Positions 1 to 8,266 of a stretch of DNA of 64,000 nt are shown here, one piece after another. The DNA is from RBG-16-66-30 sp963805015 (lineage in GTDB: Bacteria > Acidobacteriota > Aminicenantia > Aminicenantales > Saccharicenantaceae). The first letter of the stretch is position 1, and every line of letters begins with the position of its first letter. The notes under the pieces are model-generated. The model was not told where the DNA came from and searched no databases. It was given only the letters and a program-made list of their open reading frames with translations. Both the position numbers and the translations under genes were made by a program. Where the stretch lies: assembly GCA_963805015.1 (NCBI GenBank), contig CAWDSL010000006.1, positions 372,001 through 436,000 of the forward strand, read 5' to 3'.

Positions 1-26
1 ACCGGACCGCCGGCGTGGCCGGGGCC

Positions 27-1472
27 CTATCGCGTCCCATCGCGCCTGAGCTCCGGCTCGGTGTGGACCAGGACCTGGTCGATCGCCGGGTTGTCCCGCT
101 TGAGCGCTTCTTCGATCCGCGACGACATCCGGTGGGCCTCGATGACGGGCAGGTTCCGGTCGAAGCCGCAGTGCAGGGAGACCGCGAGCCGGTCGCCCTG
201 GCGCCGGACGAGGATGTTGTGGCAGCAATCCCGCCCGGCGATGCCGTCCGTGATCGCCTTGACCCGTTCGACGAGCGGCGCTTCTTCGGCCGTGACATCC
301 CGGCCGCTCCCGACGCCCGTGCCGCGCGATTCGATGTGGGTGTTGATGCGAGCCAGGCGCGGGATCTCGGCCCGCAGGTCTTCTTCGATGTGGCTGGCCA
401 GGTCGTGGGCCTGGTGGAGGAGGAGGTGGTCGTCGACCTCGATGTGGAGGTCGACGTGGACGTCGCCGCCGTCCTCGTGGACGCCGATGTTGTGGACCGG
501 GATCTGGTTCCGGTCGGCGATGGCCCGGATGCGGCGGGCCAGCGTTTCCCGGGCGCTCTCCCTCGGATCGGTGTGGATGACCACGTCGGCGCCCGGCACG
601 AGGGCCTGGATGTGGGCCTCGACGCTCTCGGCGATGGCATGGGTCCGCTCGAGGGTCAGGTTGCGGTCGACCTCGATGGTCATGTCGACGAACGTCCGGG
701 GGCCCGACTGGCGGAGGCGAACCTGGCCCGCGCTGATGACGCCTTCGATCTCGACGGCCGCGGCGACGATCTTCTCCTTCAGGCCCTCCGGGGCCCGGTC
801 GAGGAGGACGTCGATCGTCCGCTTGCCCAGCCTGTAGCTGACGAAGAGGACGATGAAGGCGACGCCCAGGGCGGCCACGGCGTCGGCCCGGTTGAGAAAA
901 GCGGCCCGGCCGGGAAAGAGCTTCTGCCCGACGAGGACCAGGGCCAGGCCGCCGAGGACCACGGTCGAGCTCCAGACGTCCGTCGAGAAGTGCAGGGCGT
1001 CGGCCTCGAGGGCCTGGCTGCGGTGCTTCTTGGCGGCCCGGCTGAGCATGCGGGACCGGCTGACGTCGATCCCGATCGACACGACGACGACCAGGAAGGC
1101 CCAAACGCTGGGTTCGACGGAGACGTCCCGGAAGAAGATCCGCCGAACGGCTTCGTAGATGATCCAGGCGCAGGTGACGAAGAGCAGCAGCGTCTCGACC
1201 AGGGCCGAGAAGTTCTCGACCTTGCCGTGGCCGTAGGGATGGGCTTCGTCGGCCGGACGGTCCGACACGCTGACGGCGATGAGCGTCACCAGCGCGGCGA
1301 CGAGATCGAGCCCCGAGTGGGCCGCCTCGGCCAGGATGCCGAGGGAGCCGCTGAGGACGCCGACGACGAGCTTCATGCCGGTCAGGCCCAGGGCGGCCAC
1401 CACGGAATTAAGGGCCGCCCTCTTCTTCTCGCTCCGCGTCAGATCGATGATCGAGGCGTCGTCGTTGGACAT
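27..1472 (-). CDS. Cation diffusion facilitator (CDF) metal transporter with extended cytoplasmic domain
   Basis: Predicted inner-membrane divalent-metal/proton antiporter of 481 residues. The N-terminal ~220 residues hold the CDF membrane domain. Two HxxxD metal-site motifs are visible: H52-S-G-L-D56, and H161-F-S-T-D165 in a later helix. This HD-HD arrangement is usual for zinc-type CDFs. CDF proteins are usually near 300 residues; the C-terminal half here reads as three tandem copies of the ferredoxin-like dimerisation domain (about 235-305, 320-385 and 405-475). Each copy contains a V-(D/S)-(M/L)-x-(I/C) strand, a histidine helix and a closing I-x-T-(D/H)-(P/I) strand. The start ATG follows GGGAGCT. 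It is transcribed away from cydAB. The family call is firm; the metal is inferred. Confidence 0.92.
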   Translation of the reverse strand: MSNDDASIIDLTRSEKKRAALNSVVAALGLTGMKLVVGVLSGSLGILAEAAHSGLDLVAALVTLIAVSVSDRPADEAHPYGHGKVENFSALVETLLLFVTCAWIIYEAVRRIFFRDVSVEPSVWAFLVVVVSIGIDVSRSRMLSRAAKKHRSQALEADALHFSTDVWSSTVVLGGLALVLVGQKLFPGRAAFLNRADAVAALGVAFIVLFVSYRLGKRTIDVLLDRAPEGLKEKIVAAAVEIEGVISAGQVRLRQSGPRTFVDMTIEVDRNLTLERTHAIAESVEAHIQALVPGADVVIHTDPRESARETLARRIRAIADRNQIPVHNIGVHEDGGDVHVDLHIEVDDHLLLHQAHDLASHIEEDLRAEIPRLARINTHIESRGTGVGSGRDVTAEEAPLVERVKAITDGIAGRDCCHNILVRRQGDRLAVSLHCGFDRNLPVIEAHRMSSRIEEALKRDNPAIDQVLVHTEPELRRDGTR

Positions 1473-1543
1473 GAACTGCGAGCTCCCGGAAAGACCCTAT
1501 GCTATCACGCTCCGGGCCTCCAGGCAACGCCCCCGCGGCGGCG

Positions 1544-1572
1544 TTGACACCGCTCCGCGCCTGTCATATATT
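1544..1572 (+). promoter_or_regulatory. Sigma70-type promoter of cydAB
   Basis: TTGACA (1544-1549), a 17-bp spacer and TATATT (1567-1572) match the -35 and -10 consensus at 6/6 and 5/6. The cydA ATG lies 27 bases beyond the -10, with an AGGAGGG ribosome site in between. Confidence 0.8.
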
Positions 1573-1598
1573 GCGCCCGCCGGACAAGGAGGGAGACC

Positions 1599-2935
1599 AT
1601 GGACGCCGTATTCCTCGCCCGACTCCAGTTCGGGTTCATCGCCGGGTTCCACTTCCTGTTCCCGCCGACGACCCTGGGCCTGTCCTTCATCGTGGTCATC
1701 CTCGAGACGCTCTATCTGCGGACGAAGATCGAGGCCTACAAGACGCTCTCGGCCTACCTCGTCAAGGTCCTGGGGACGGTCTTCGTCATGGGCGTCGCCA
1801 CCGGCATCTCGCTCGAATTCGCCTTCGGCAACAACTGGGCGTCGTATTCGCGCGCGGTCGGCGACATCTTCGGCGCGCCCCTGGCCGCCGAGGCCGTCTT
1901 TTCGTTCTTCCTCGAATCCGTGTTCCTGGGCGTCCTCGTCTTCGGCCGCGACCGGGTCAAGCCCAAGACCTACCGGCTCTCGGCTTTTCTCGTCTTCCTC
2001 GGGGCCCACCTCTCCGGGCTTTGGATCATCATCGCCAACTCCTGGATGCAGACCCCGGCCGGGTTCCGGATGGAGGGCGGGCGGGCCGTGCTCGACGATT
2101 TCTTCAAGGCCGCCTTCAATCCGTCGACGGTCGTCCGCTACGTCCACACCATCCTCGGCGGCTGGATGACCGGCGCGCTCGTCGTCCTGGCCATCGCCGC
2201 CTGGCTCGTTCTCAAGGGCCGGTCCGTCGACAAGGCCGCCCTGCTGATGAAGCCGGCCCTGGCCGTCTTCGCCGTCGCCGCGGTCCTCCAGCTCGGGACG
2301 GGCCACGCCCACTCGGTCCAGGTGACGCGCACGCAGCCGGAGAAGATGGCCGCCTTCGAGGCGCTCTGGAGGACGGCGGACGGGGCGCCGTTCACGGTCT
2401 TCGGCATCCCCGACGAGAGGAACGAGCGGACGCTCCTCGCCGTCCGCGTCCCCAAGATGCTGAGCGTCCTCGTCCACTTCGACCCGAACGGCCGCGTCCT
2501 CGGATTGAACGAGTTCCCCAAGGAGGACCGGCCGCCCGTCCTCCTGCCCTTCGCCAGCTATCACCTGATGATCCTCCTCGGCCTGGCCTTCATCGCCCTG
2601 GGCGCGGCGGGCTGGTGGCTCCTGGCGAAGAAGAAGCTCCTCATGAGCCGAGGCTTCCTGAAGCTGCTCATCATCGCCGTCCCTCTCCCCTACGTCGCCA
2701 ACGAGCTGGGCTGGATCGCGGCCGAGGTCGGACGCCAGCCCTGGGCCGTCTACAAGGTGCTGAGGACCTCGGAGGCGGCTTCGGCCGTCGTCCCGGCCGG
2801 CAACATCCTCTTCTCCCTCGTCCTCTTCGCGCTCATCTATGCCCTGATCGCCGTCGTCGGGCTCAAGGTCGTCCTGCGGACGATCCGGGGCGGACCCGAA
2901 GGCGCCGGGCCGGAAGCCCCGCAAGGAGCGGCCTG

Positions 2936-2936
<1 letters not shown>
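1599..2936 (+). CDS. cydA: Cytochrome bd ubiquinol oxidase subunit I
   Basis: Quinol-oxidising, haem-bearing subunit of cytochrome bd oxidase, which reduces O2 to water without pumping protons and gives high O2 affinity. The 445-residue protein begins with the typical R-L-Q-F-G-F segment, and H18 is the expected haem b595 ligand. The family signature GHxHSVQVTRTQPEKMAAFEA is present near residues 230-250. The protein is shorter than the 522-residue E. coli CydA, so it has the short Q-loop form. About nine hydrophobic segments are visible. The stop codon overlaps the cydB start (ATGA), so the two are translationally coupled. No CydX-like small gene is seen after cydB. Confidence 0.97.
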
Positions 2937-3946
<1,010 letters not shown>

Positions 3947-3994
3947 CGCAACCAATCCGCCTGTCCGGGCGTAGATAGGGATGAGGGCGGCGGA

Positions 3995-4023
3995 TTGCAT
4001 TTCGCCGCCGCATTTTGTATGCT
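3995..4023 (+). promoter_or_regulatory. Possible promoter of the thioredoxin-TPR gene
   Basis: TTGCAT (3995-4000), 17 bp, then TATGCT (4018-4023). The -35 is weak (3/6) and the -10 fair (4/6). An AGGAGGG ribosome site sits directly before the ATG at 4057. Confidence 0.4.
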
Positions 4024-4056
4024 AACGCTCGGAGACAGGCTCTCCAGGAGGGCAAT

Positions 4057-5625
4057 ATGAAAAAATTCGCGACGATCGCCGGGCTCCTCCTCGTCGCCTC
4101 CTTCGCCGCCGCGCAGACGGCCACGGTCCTCACCGGACCGTTCGAAGAGGCGCTGGCCCAGGCGCAGAAACAGAACAAGCTCATCCTCATCGACTTCTAC
4201 TCGAGTGGCTGAGGGGCCTGCAGACTGCTGGTTCAGCAGTTCTACAACAACCCCAAATACGCCGAGTTCCTCAACACCAACGTCATCCTCTACCGGGCCA
4301 CCCGCGGCGACAGGATCGGCGACACGATCTATGAGCGGTTCAAGATCAGCGGAACGCCGACCGAGCTCTTCGTCGACAAGACCGGAAAGGAGATCGACTG
4401 GATCGTCGGTTACGGGCCGCCGGCCGACAAGTTCCTGGAGAAGGTCAAGAAGGCCCTGGCCGGCGTCGACACCTACCAGTCCCTGAACGACCGTTACGCC
4501 AAGGACCCTACGGACGTCGAGGTCGTCTTCAAGCTGGCGGAGAAGTGCGGCAGCCGCTACACACCCGATATGGAGAAGAGGTCCACGGAGCTCTACCAGA
4601 AGATCCTGACCATGGACCTCCAGGGCCGGACCGCGTCCTATTACGACGAGGATCACAAGGCGACCATCCCCTACGTCGAGGCCGCCGAGATCAACTTGGC
4701 CCAGGCCTCGGCCTACGGCCGCAAGCCCGACCCGGCCCCGCTCCGGGCCTTCATCAAGAAGTACCCGGAGAGCAAGTTCGTCAAGAACGCGTACTCCGCG
4801 CTCAGCTATTATTACGGTCAGATGGCGGCCAAAGAGGACGCGGCCAATTTCTTCGAAGAATATACGGCCAAGTACCCCGCCGACAAGAACGCCCTGAACT
4901 CCTATATCGAGCGCATCATCAAGGACAAGGAGCCCGTCGAAAAGGGCCTCGAGCTGGCCCTGAAGCTCCAGGAGATGGCCGGCTATCCGCGGAATCCCAG
5001 CTACCAGGAGAACCTGGCCCAGCTCTACGCGATCAAGGACGATCCGGCCAAGGTCGAGGAGGAGTACGGCAAGGATTTCGCCGACGACTACGTCGTGACC
5101 GCCGTTTACGCCCTGATCGGCTATGCCAATTTCTGGATCGAACAGGGCAAGAACCTCGAGAGCGTCGAGGAGACGGCCGGCGTCCTCGCCGCCGCCCTTG
5201 GCGCCAAGAAGGACGTCCCGTCCTACTACCTCTCACAGGTCGCCGGGATCTACGTCAAGCTCGAGAAGGACGAGAAGGCCCTGTCGATCTACGGGCCTGC
5301 GATCGCCAAGAAGGGCTGGGACGACCAGAACTCCCTCGCGAGCTACGCCGCCTTTTGGAACCGGCAGGGCAAGAACCTCGAGAGCGCCGCTGAGGCGGCC
5401 CAACGGTCGGTCGACTTGACCTCCGACTACTACAACAACTTCATCCTCGGCCAGATCCTGTTCAAGCTGAAAAAATACCCCGAGGCCCTCAAGGCCGCGG
5501 AGAAGGCCGTGGAGCTGGCCAAGCCCATGGCCGCGAAGTACGAGGGGTTCACCACCGCTCAGTACGACAACCTGGTCAAGCAGATCAAGGAGGCCATGGC
5601 CAAGGCCCCCGAGGTCAAGAAGTAG
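4057..5625 (+). CDS. Secreted thioredoxin-fold/TPR protein, candidate selenoprotein (UGA = Sec52)
   Basis: A signal peptide (residues 1-20, MKKFATIAGLLLVASFAAAQ) precedes a thioredoxin fold, then TPR-like helices to residue 522. Codon 52 is an in-frame TGA (4210-4212). The surrounding residues read D-F-Y-S-S-G-[TGA]-G-A-C-R, so TGA sits at the first Cys of the usual W-C-G-P-C motif and gives U-G-A-C. The frame stays open on both sides. The cis-Pro loop G-T-P-T-E-L-F-V-D lies downstream at about residue 97, so the whole fold is kept. A hairpin right after the TGA meets bacterial SECIS rules (separate entry). An AGGAGGG ribosome site supports the ATG. A plain caller would split this gene, probably restarting at the ATG at 4570. 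The alternative is a TGC-to-TGA nonsense mutation or read error; no other frame break is seen in 0-26.6 kb. Confidence 0.72.
4210..4254 (+). promoter_or_regulatory. Candidate bacterial SECIS element
   Basis: Directly after the in-frame TGA (4210-4212), CTGCTG (4225-4230) and CAGCAG (4234-4239) form a perfect 6-bp stem with a GTT loop. The loop begins 18 bases after the TGA and its first base is G. Published bacterial SECIS rules ask for a loop 16-37 bases from UGA, 3-14 nt long, with a G among its first two bases. GGGG (4213-4216) and CCCC (4251-4254) could close a lower stem. Confidence 0.62.
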
Positions 5626-5635
5626 AGTTCGCCAT

Positions 5636-5681
5636 CGAGGGGGACACGGACCGCGGCGGTCCGTGTCCCCCTCGCTTTTTT
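5636..5681 (+). terminator. Intrinsic terminator built from a REP-like palindrome
   Basis: A near-perfect palindrome with 19-base arms (5636-5654 and 5656-5674) carries GGGGGACACGG / CCGTGTCCCCC. It is followed by CTTTTTT. It lies 11 bases after the thioredoxin-TPR stop codon. The arms match the GGGGACA..TGTCCCC family found at five other intergenic sites in the window. Confidence 0.85.
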
Positions 5682-5756
5682 CGCCGCTCCTTTCCCCGTC
5701 TCGCGTCAGTTGAATTGCCCCGGGGATTCCTCTATAGTGCCTTTGGGCGGCCATCC

Positions 5757-6401
5757 ATGAGACGAACCGCTGGCTTCATCCTCCTCGGCACGGCCCTCTC
5801 CCTCGCCGCCTTCGGGCAGACGGCCGCCGATCCCGTCAAAGCCCTCGACACGCGCGTCCGCGACTTTCTGGCCGCGCAGAAGGACCAGTGGCGCCAGGAG
5901 AACGTCACCGAGGCCGACGGCCGGCTCCTCTACGACCTCATCCTCAAGCACCGATACACCCGGGCCCTCGAGATCGGGACGTCCACCGGCCACTCGGGCA
6001 TCTGGCAGGCCTGGGCCCTGAGCAAGACCGGCGGGACACTGATCACGGTCGAGATCGACGAGTTCCGGCACCTCGCCGCCAGCCGGAACTTCAAGGCCTC
6101 GGGCCTCGAAGGCCTTATCGACGCGCGCCTGGCCGATGCCCACGTGCTCGTCGGCGGGCTCGAAGGCCCGTTCGACTTCATCTTCATCGACGCCGACCAG
6201 AACTGGACGCCGAACTACTTCAAATCGCTCCTCCCCAGGCTCGCGCCGGGCGGCTGTTTCGCCGTCCACAACGTCCTCAGCCTGGGCTACATGAAGGGCG
6301 TCCGCGACTTTCTGGAACAGGTTCGCGCCCTCGCGTTCATGGAAACGACGATCGAGACGTCCTCGGGCGGCGGCATCTCCTTCAGCTTCCGCCGGAAATG
6401 A
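5757..6401 (+). CDS. Exported class I O-methyltransferase-like protein
   Basis: A 214-residue SAM-dependent methyltransferase of the Methyltransf_3/24 type. Motif I reads L-E-I-G-T-S-T-G-H-S (about residues 74-83), followed by the acidic end of strand 2 (T-V-E-I-D-E) and the metal-site-like F-I-F-I-D-A-D-Q. The first ~20 residues (MRRTAGFILLGTALSLAAFG) look like a cleavable signal peptide, which is unusual for a SAM-dependent enzyme because SAM is cytoplasmic. The export call rests on this start, which has only a weak ribosome site. The esterase gene follows after 35 bases. The substrate is unknown. Confidence 0.8.
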   Translation: MRRTAGFILLGTALSLAAFGQTAADPVKALDTRVRDFLAAQKDQWRQENVTEADGRLLYDLILKHRYTRALEIGTSTGHSGIWQAWALSKTGGTLITVEIDEFRHLAASRNFKASGLEGLIDARLADAHVLVGGLEGPFDFIFIDADQNWTPNYFKSLLPRLAPGGCFAVHNVLSLGYMKGVRDFLEQVRALAFMETTIETSSGGGISFSFRRK

Positions 6402-6436
6402 CCCTACTCAGACCGCATTTCGGAAAGGAGCCCTCC

Positions 6437-7351
6437 ATGCACCGTTCCCCCGCCCGCCCCGCGGCCCTCGCCGTGGCGGCCGTGCTCGCCCTGGCCGCGG
6501 CCCTGCCCGCCGCCCGCCCTGACGCCGCGGCCGGCCAGGCCGTCGCCGAGGGTCTCAAGCTCAAGAGCCGGGTCCTCGGCCGGGACGTCGCTTACGCCGT
6601 CTACCTGCCGCCGGATTACGCGAGCTCCACGCGCCGCTACCCCGTCGTCTACCTCCTCCACGGCTATACCGACGACGAGTCCGGCTGGATCCAGTTCGGC
6701 GAGGTTGGCGAGGCCGCCGAGCGGGCCGTCGCCGCGGGCGAGATCCCGCCGATGATCATCGTCATGCCCGACGGCGGCGTCACCTGGTACATCGACGACG
6801 CCGCCGGCCAGGTCCGCTGGGAGGACATGTTCGTCCGGGAATTCATCCCCCATATCGACGCGACCTACCGGACGCGGCCGTCGCGGGAGTTCCGCGGCAT
6901 CGCCGGACTGTCGATGGGGGGCTGGGGAACGCTCGTCCAAACCCTCCGCCATCCGGAGCTCTTCGCCGCCGGCGCCGCCTTCAGCGCGGCCGTCTGGCCG
7001 GACGACGAGGTCGCCGGCATGAAGCAGGAGAACTGGGACAAGCTTCTCGGCCCGCTCTTCGGGGCGGCCGGGCTCGCGGGCCAGGACCGCCTGACGCCGC
7101 ACTTCCGGAAGCACAATCCTCTCGACCTGGTCCGGACGCTGCCCGAGGAGACCCTCAAGAAGATCCGCCTCTATATCGACTGCGGAGACGACGACTTCCT
7201 GATCAAGGGCAATTGCGCCCTCCACATCGCCCTGGCCGACCGCAAGATCCCCCACGAGTTCCGGGTCCGCGACGGCGGGCACACCTGGAGCTACTGGCGC
7301 ACCGGTATCGTCGACGGCCTGAATTTCATCGGCCAGAGCTTCCACCGATGA
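6437..7351 (+). CDS. Secreted alpha/beta-hydrolase esterase (esterase D / enterochelin-esterase-like)
   Basis: A 304-residue serine esterase with an Ala-rich signal peptide (about residues 1-35). The oxyanion-side motif L-L-H-G-Y-T-D-D-E-S-G-W is near residue 75. The nucleophile elbow G-L-S-M-G-G is near 156. An acidic segment D-C-G-D-D-D-F and the histidine in D-G-G-H-T-W complete the expected triad. An AAAGGAG ribosome site precedes the ATG. The stop overlaps the start of the aldolase gene (ATGA), so the two are coupled. The family includes S-formylglutathione hydrolase, feruloyl esterase and mycolyltransferase-like proteins; the substrate here cannot be told. Confidence 0.88.
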   Translation: MHRSPARPAALAVAAVLALAAALPAARPDAAAGQAVAEGLKLKSRVLGRDVAYAVYLPPDYASSTRRYPVVYLLHGYTDDESGWIQFGEVGEAAERAVAAGEIPPMIIVMPDGGVTWYIDDAAGQVRWEDMFVREFIPHIDATYRTRPSREFRGIAGLSMGGWGTLVQTLRHPELFAAGAAFSAAVWPDDEVAGMKQENWDKLLGPLFGAAGLAGQDRLTPHFRKHNPLDLVRTLPEETLKKIRLYIDCGDDDFLIKGNCALHIALADRKIPHEFRVRDGGHTWSYWRTGIVDGLNFIGQSFHR

Positions 7352-8109
7352 GCGCCGCCTTCCGGGACCGGCTCCTCGCGGGCGAACCGCTCGTCGGAAC
7401 GCTCCTCAGCCTGCCCTCGCCGGAGCTGGCCGAGATCGCCTCGGCCGCCGGTTTCGACTGGCTCTTCCTCGACATGGAGCACGGCGCCCTCGGACCGGGG
7501 GACGTCCTGCGCCTGGTCCAGGCGGCGCGAGAGCCTTGCGCCTGTCTGGTGCGCATTCCCGAGACGAGCGAGACGGGGGTCAAAAAGGCCCTCGACACCG
7601 GCGCGGCCGGCATCATCGTCCCCCACGTCAACGGCGCCGGAGAGGCCGCCCGGGCCGTCCATTGGGCCAAGTACCCCCCGGAAGGAGGCCGCAGCGTCGG
7701 CTTCAGCCGGGCCAACGGGTACGGGGTCCGCTTCCAGGAGAACGTCGATACGGCCAACGCCCGTACGGCCGTCATCGCCCAGGTCGAGCACATCGACGGC
7801 GTCCGGGCCATCGGCTCCATCCTCGACGTTTCCGGCGTGGACGCCGTCTTCATCGGCCCCTACGATCTCTCGGCCAGCCTGGGCAAGCCCGGCCGCCTCC
7901 AGGACGCCGACGTCCGTGAGGCCGTGGCCGCGGTCGCGACGGCCTGCGCCGCGCGGAAGGTCCCCGTCGGCATCTTTTCGGGGGATATCGCCGCCTCCGC
8001 CCGGGCCCTCGCGGATGGCTACACCCTGGTCTGCTCGGGCATCGACATCGGCCTCTACGCCCGGTCGGCGGCCGAGATCGTCAGGGGGCTGCGGCCAAGA
8101 AATCCTTGA
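7348..8109 (+). CDS. HpcH/HpaI family class II aldolase
   Basis: A 253-residue metal-dependent pyruvate aldolase-type TIM barrel, the family that cleaves 2-keto-3-deoxy sugars or 4-hydroxy-2-ketoheptanedioate. Visible landmarks are F-L-D-M-E-H-G near residue 36, V-P-H-V near 91, Q-V-E-H-I-D near 140 and V-F-I-G-P-Y-D-L-S-A-S-L-G near 165. All are family signatures around the divalent-metal and keto-acid site. It overlaps the upstream esterase by four bases. The two may release and then cleave an esterified acid, but that pairing is only inferred from coupling. Confidence 0.9.
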   Translation: MSAAFRDRLLAGEPLVGTLLSLPSPELAEIASAAGFDWLFLDMEHGALGPGDVLRLVQAAREPCACLVRIPETSETGVKKALDTGAAGIIVPHVNGAGEAARAVHWAKYPPEGGRSVGFSRANGYGVRFQENVDTANARTAVIAQVEHIDGVRAIGSILDVSGVDAVFIGPYDLSASLGKPGRLQDADVREAVAAVATACAARKVPVGIFSGDIAASARALADGYTLVCSGIDIGLYARSAAEIVRGLRPRNP

Positions 8110-8134
8110 CAGTCAACACCTTGTATACTAGATT
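8106..8134 (+). promoter_or_regulatory. Promoter of the cyclic-di-GMP operon
   Basis: TTGACA (8106-8111), a 17-bp spacer and TAGATT (8129-8134), scoring 6/6 and 4/6. The -35 overlaps the stop codon of the aldolase gene. The predicted transcript would have a leader of about 125 bases. Confidence 0.65.
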
Positions 8135-8214
8135 TTGTGTGGAGACGCATGGAGTCGCACAAAATTTGGTGTTGTGGTCTAGCCGCCGGGCGGTCCCGTT
8201 TTTCCGCCGGGCGG
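8132..8214 (+). promoter_or_regulatory. Leader region with inverted repeats, possible operator or attenuator
   Basis: ATTTTGTG (8132-8139) and CACAAAAT (8158-8165) are perfect inverted arms that overlap the -10 and the predicted start point, so an operator is possible. Further on, two copies of CCGCCGGGCGG (8183-8193 and 8204-8214) flank CCCGTTTTT. No protein is encoded here. Confidence 0.4.
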
Positions 8215-8266
8215 CCATTCGGCCGACTAAAACCTTCCATGCGATCCCGGAAGGTCGGACCCTGAC

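Noticed and set aside
4205..4486. Short plus-strand frame over the thioredoxin domain as a separate gene
   Set aside because: It is in another frame, Ser/Thr/Arg-rich, and has no motif. The thioredoxin fold in the TGA-containing frame explains the sequence.
8106..8129. TTGACA with TATACT as the promoter pair
   Set aside because: The spacer would be only 12 bp. The pair with TAGATT at 17 bp is preferred.
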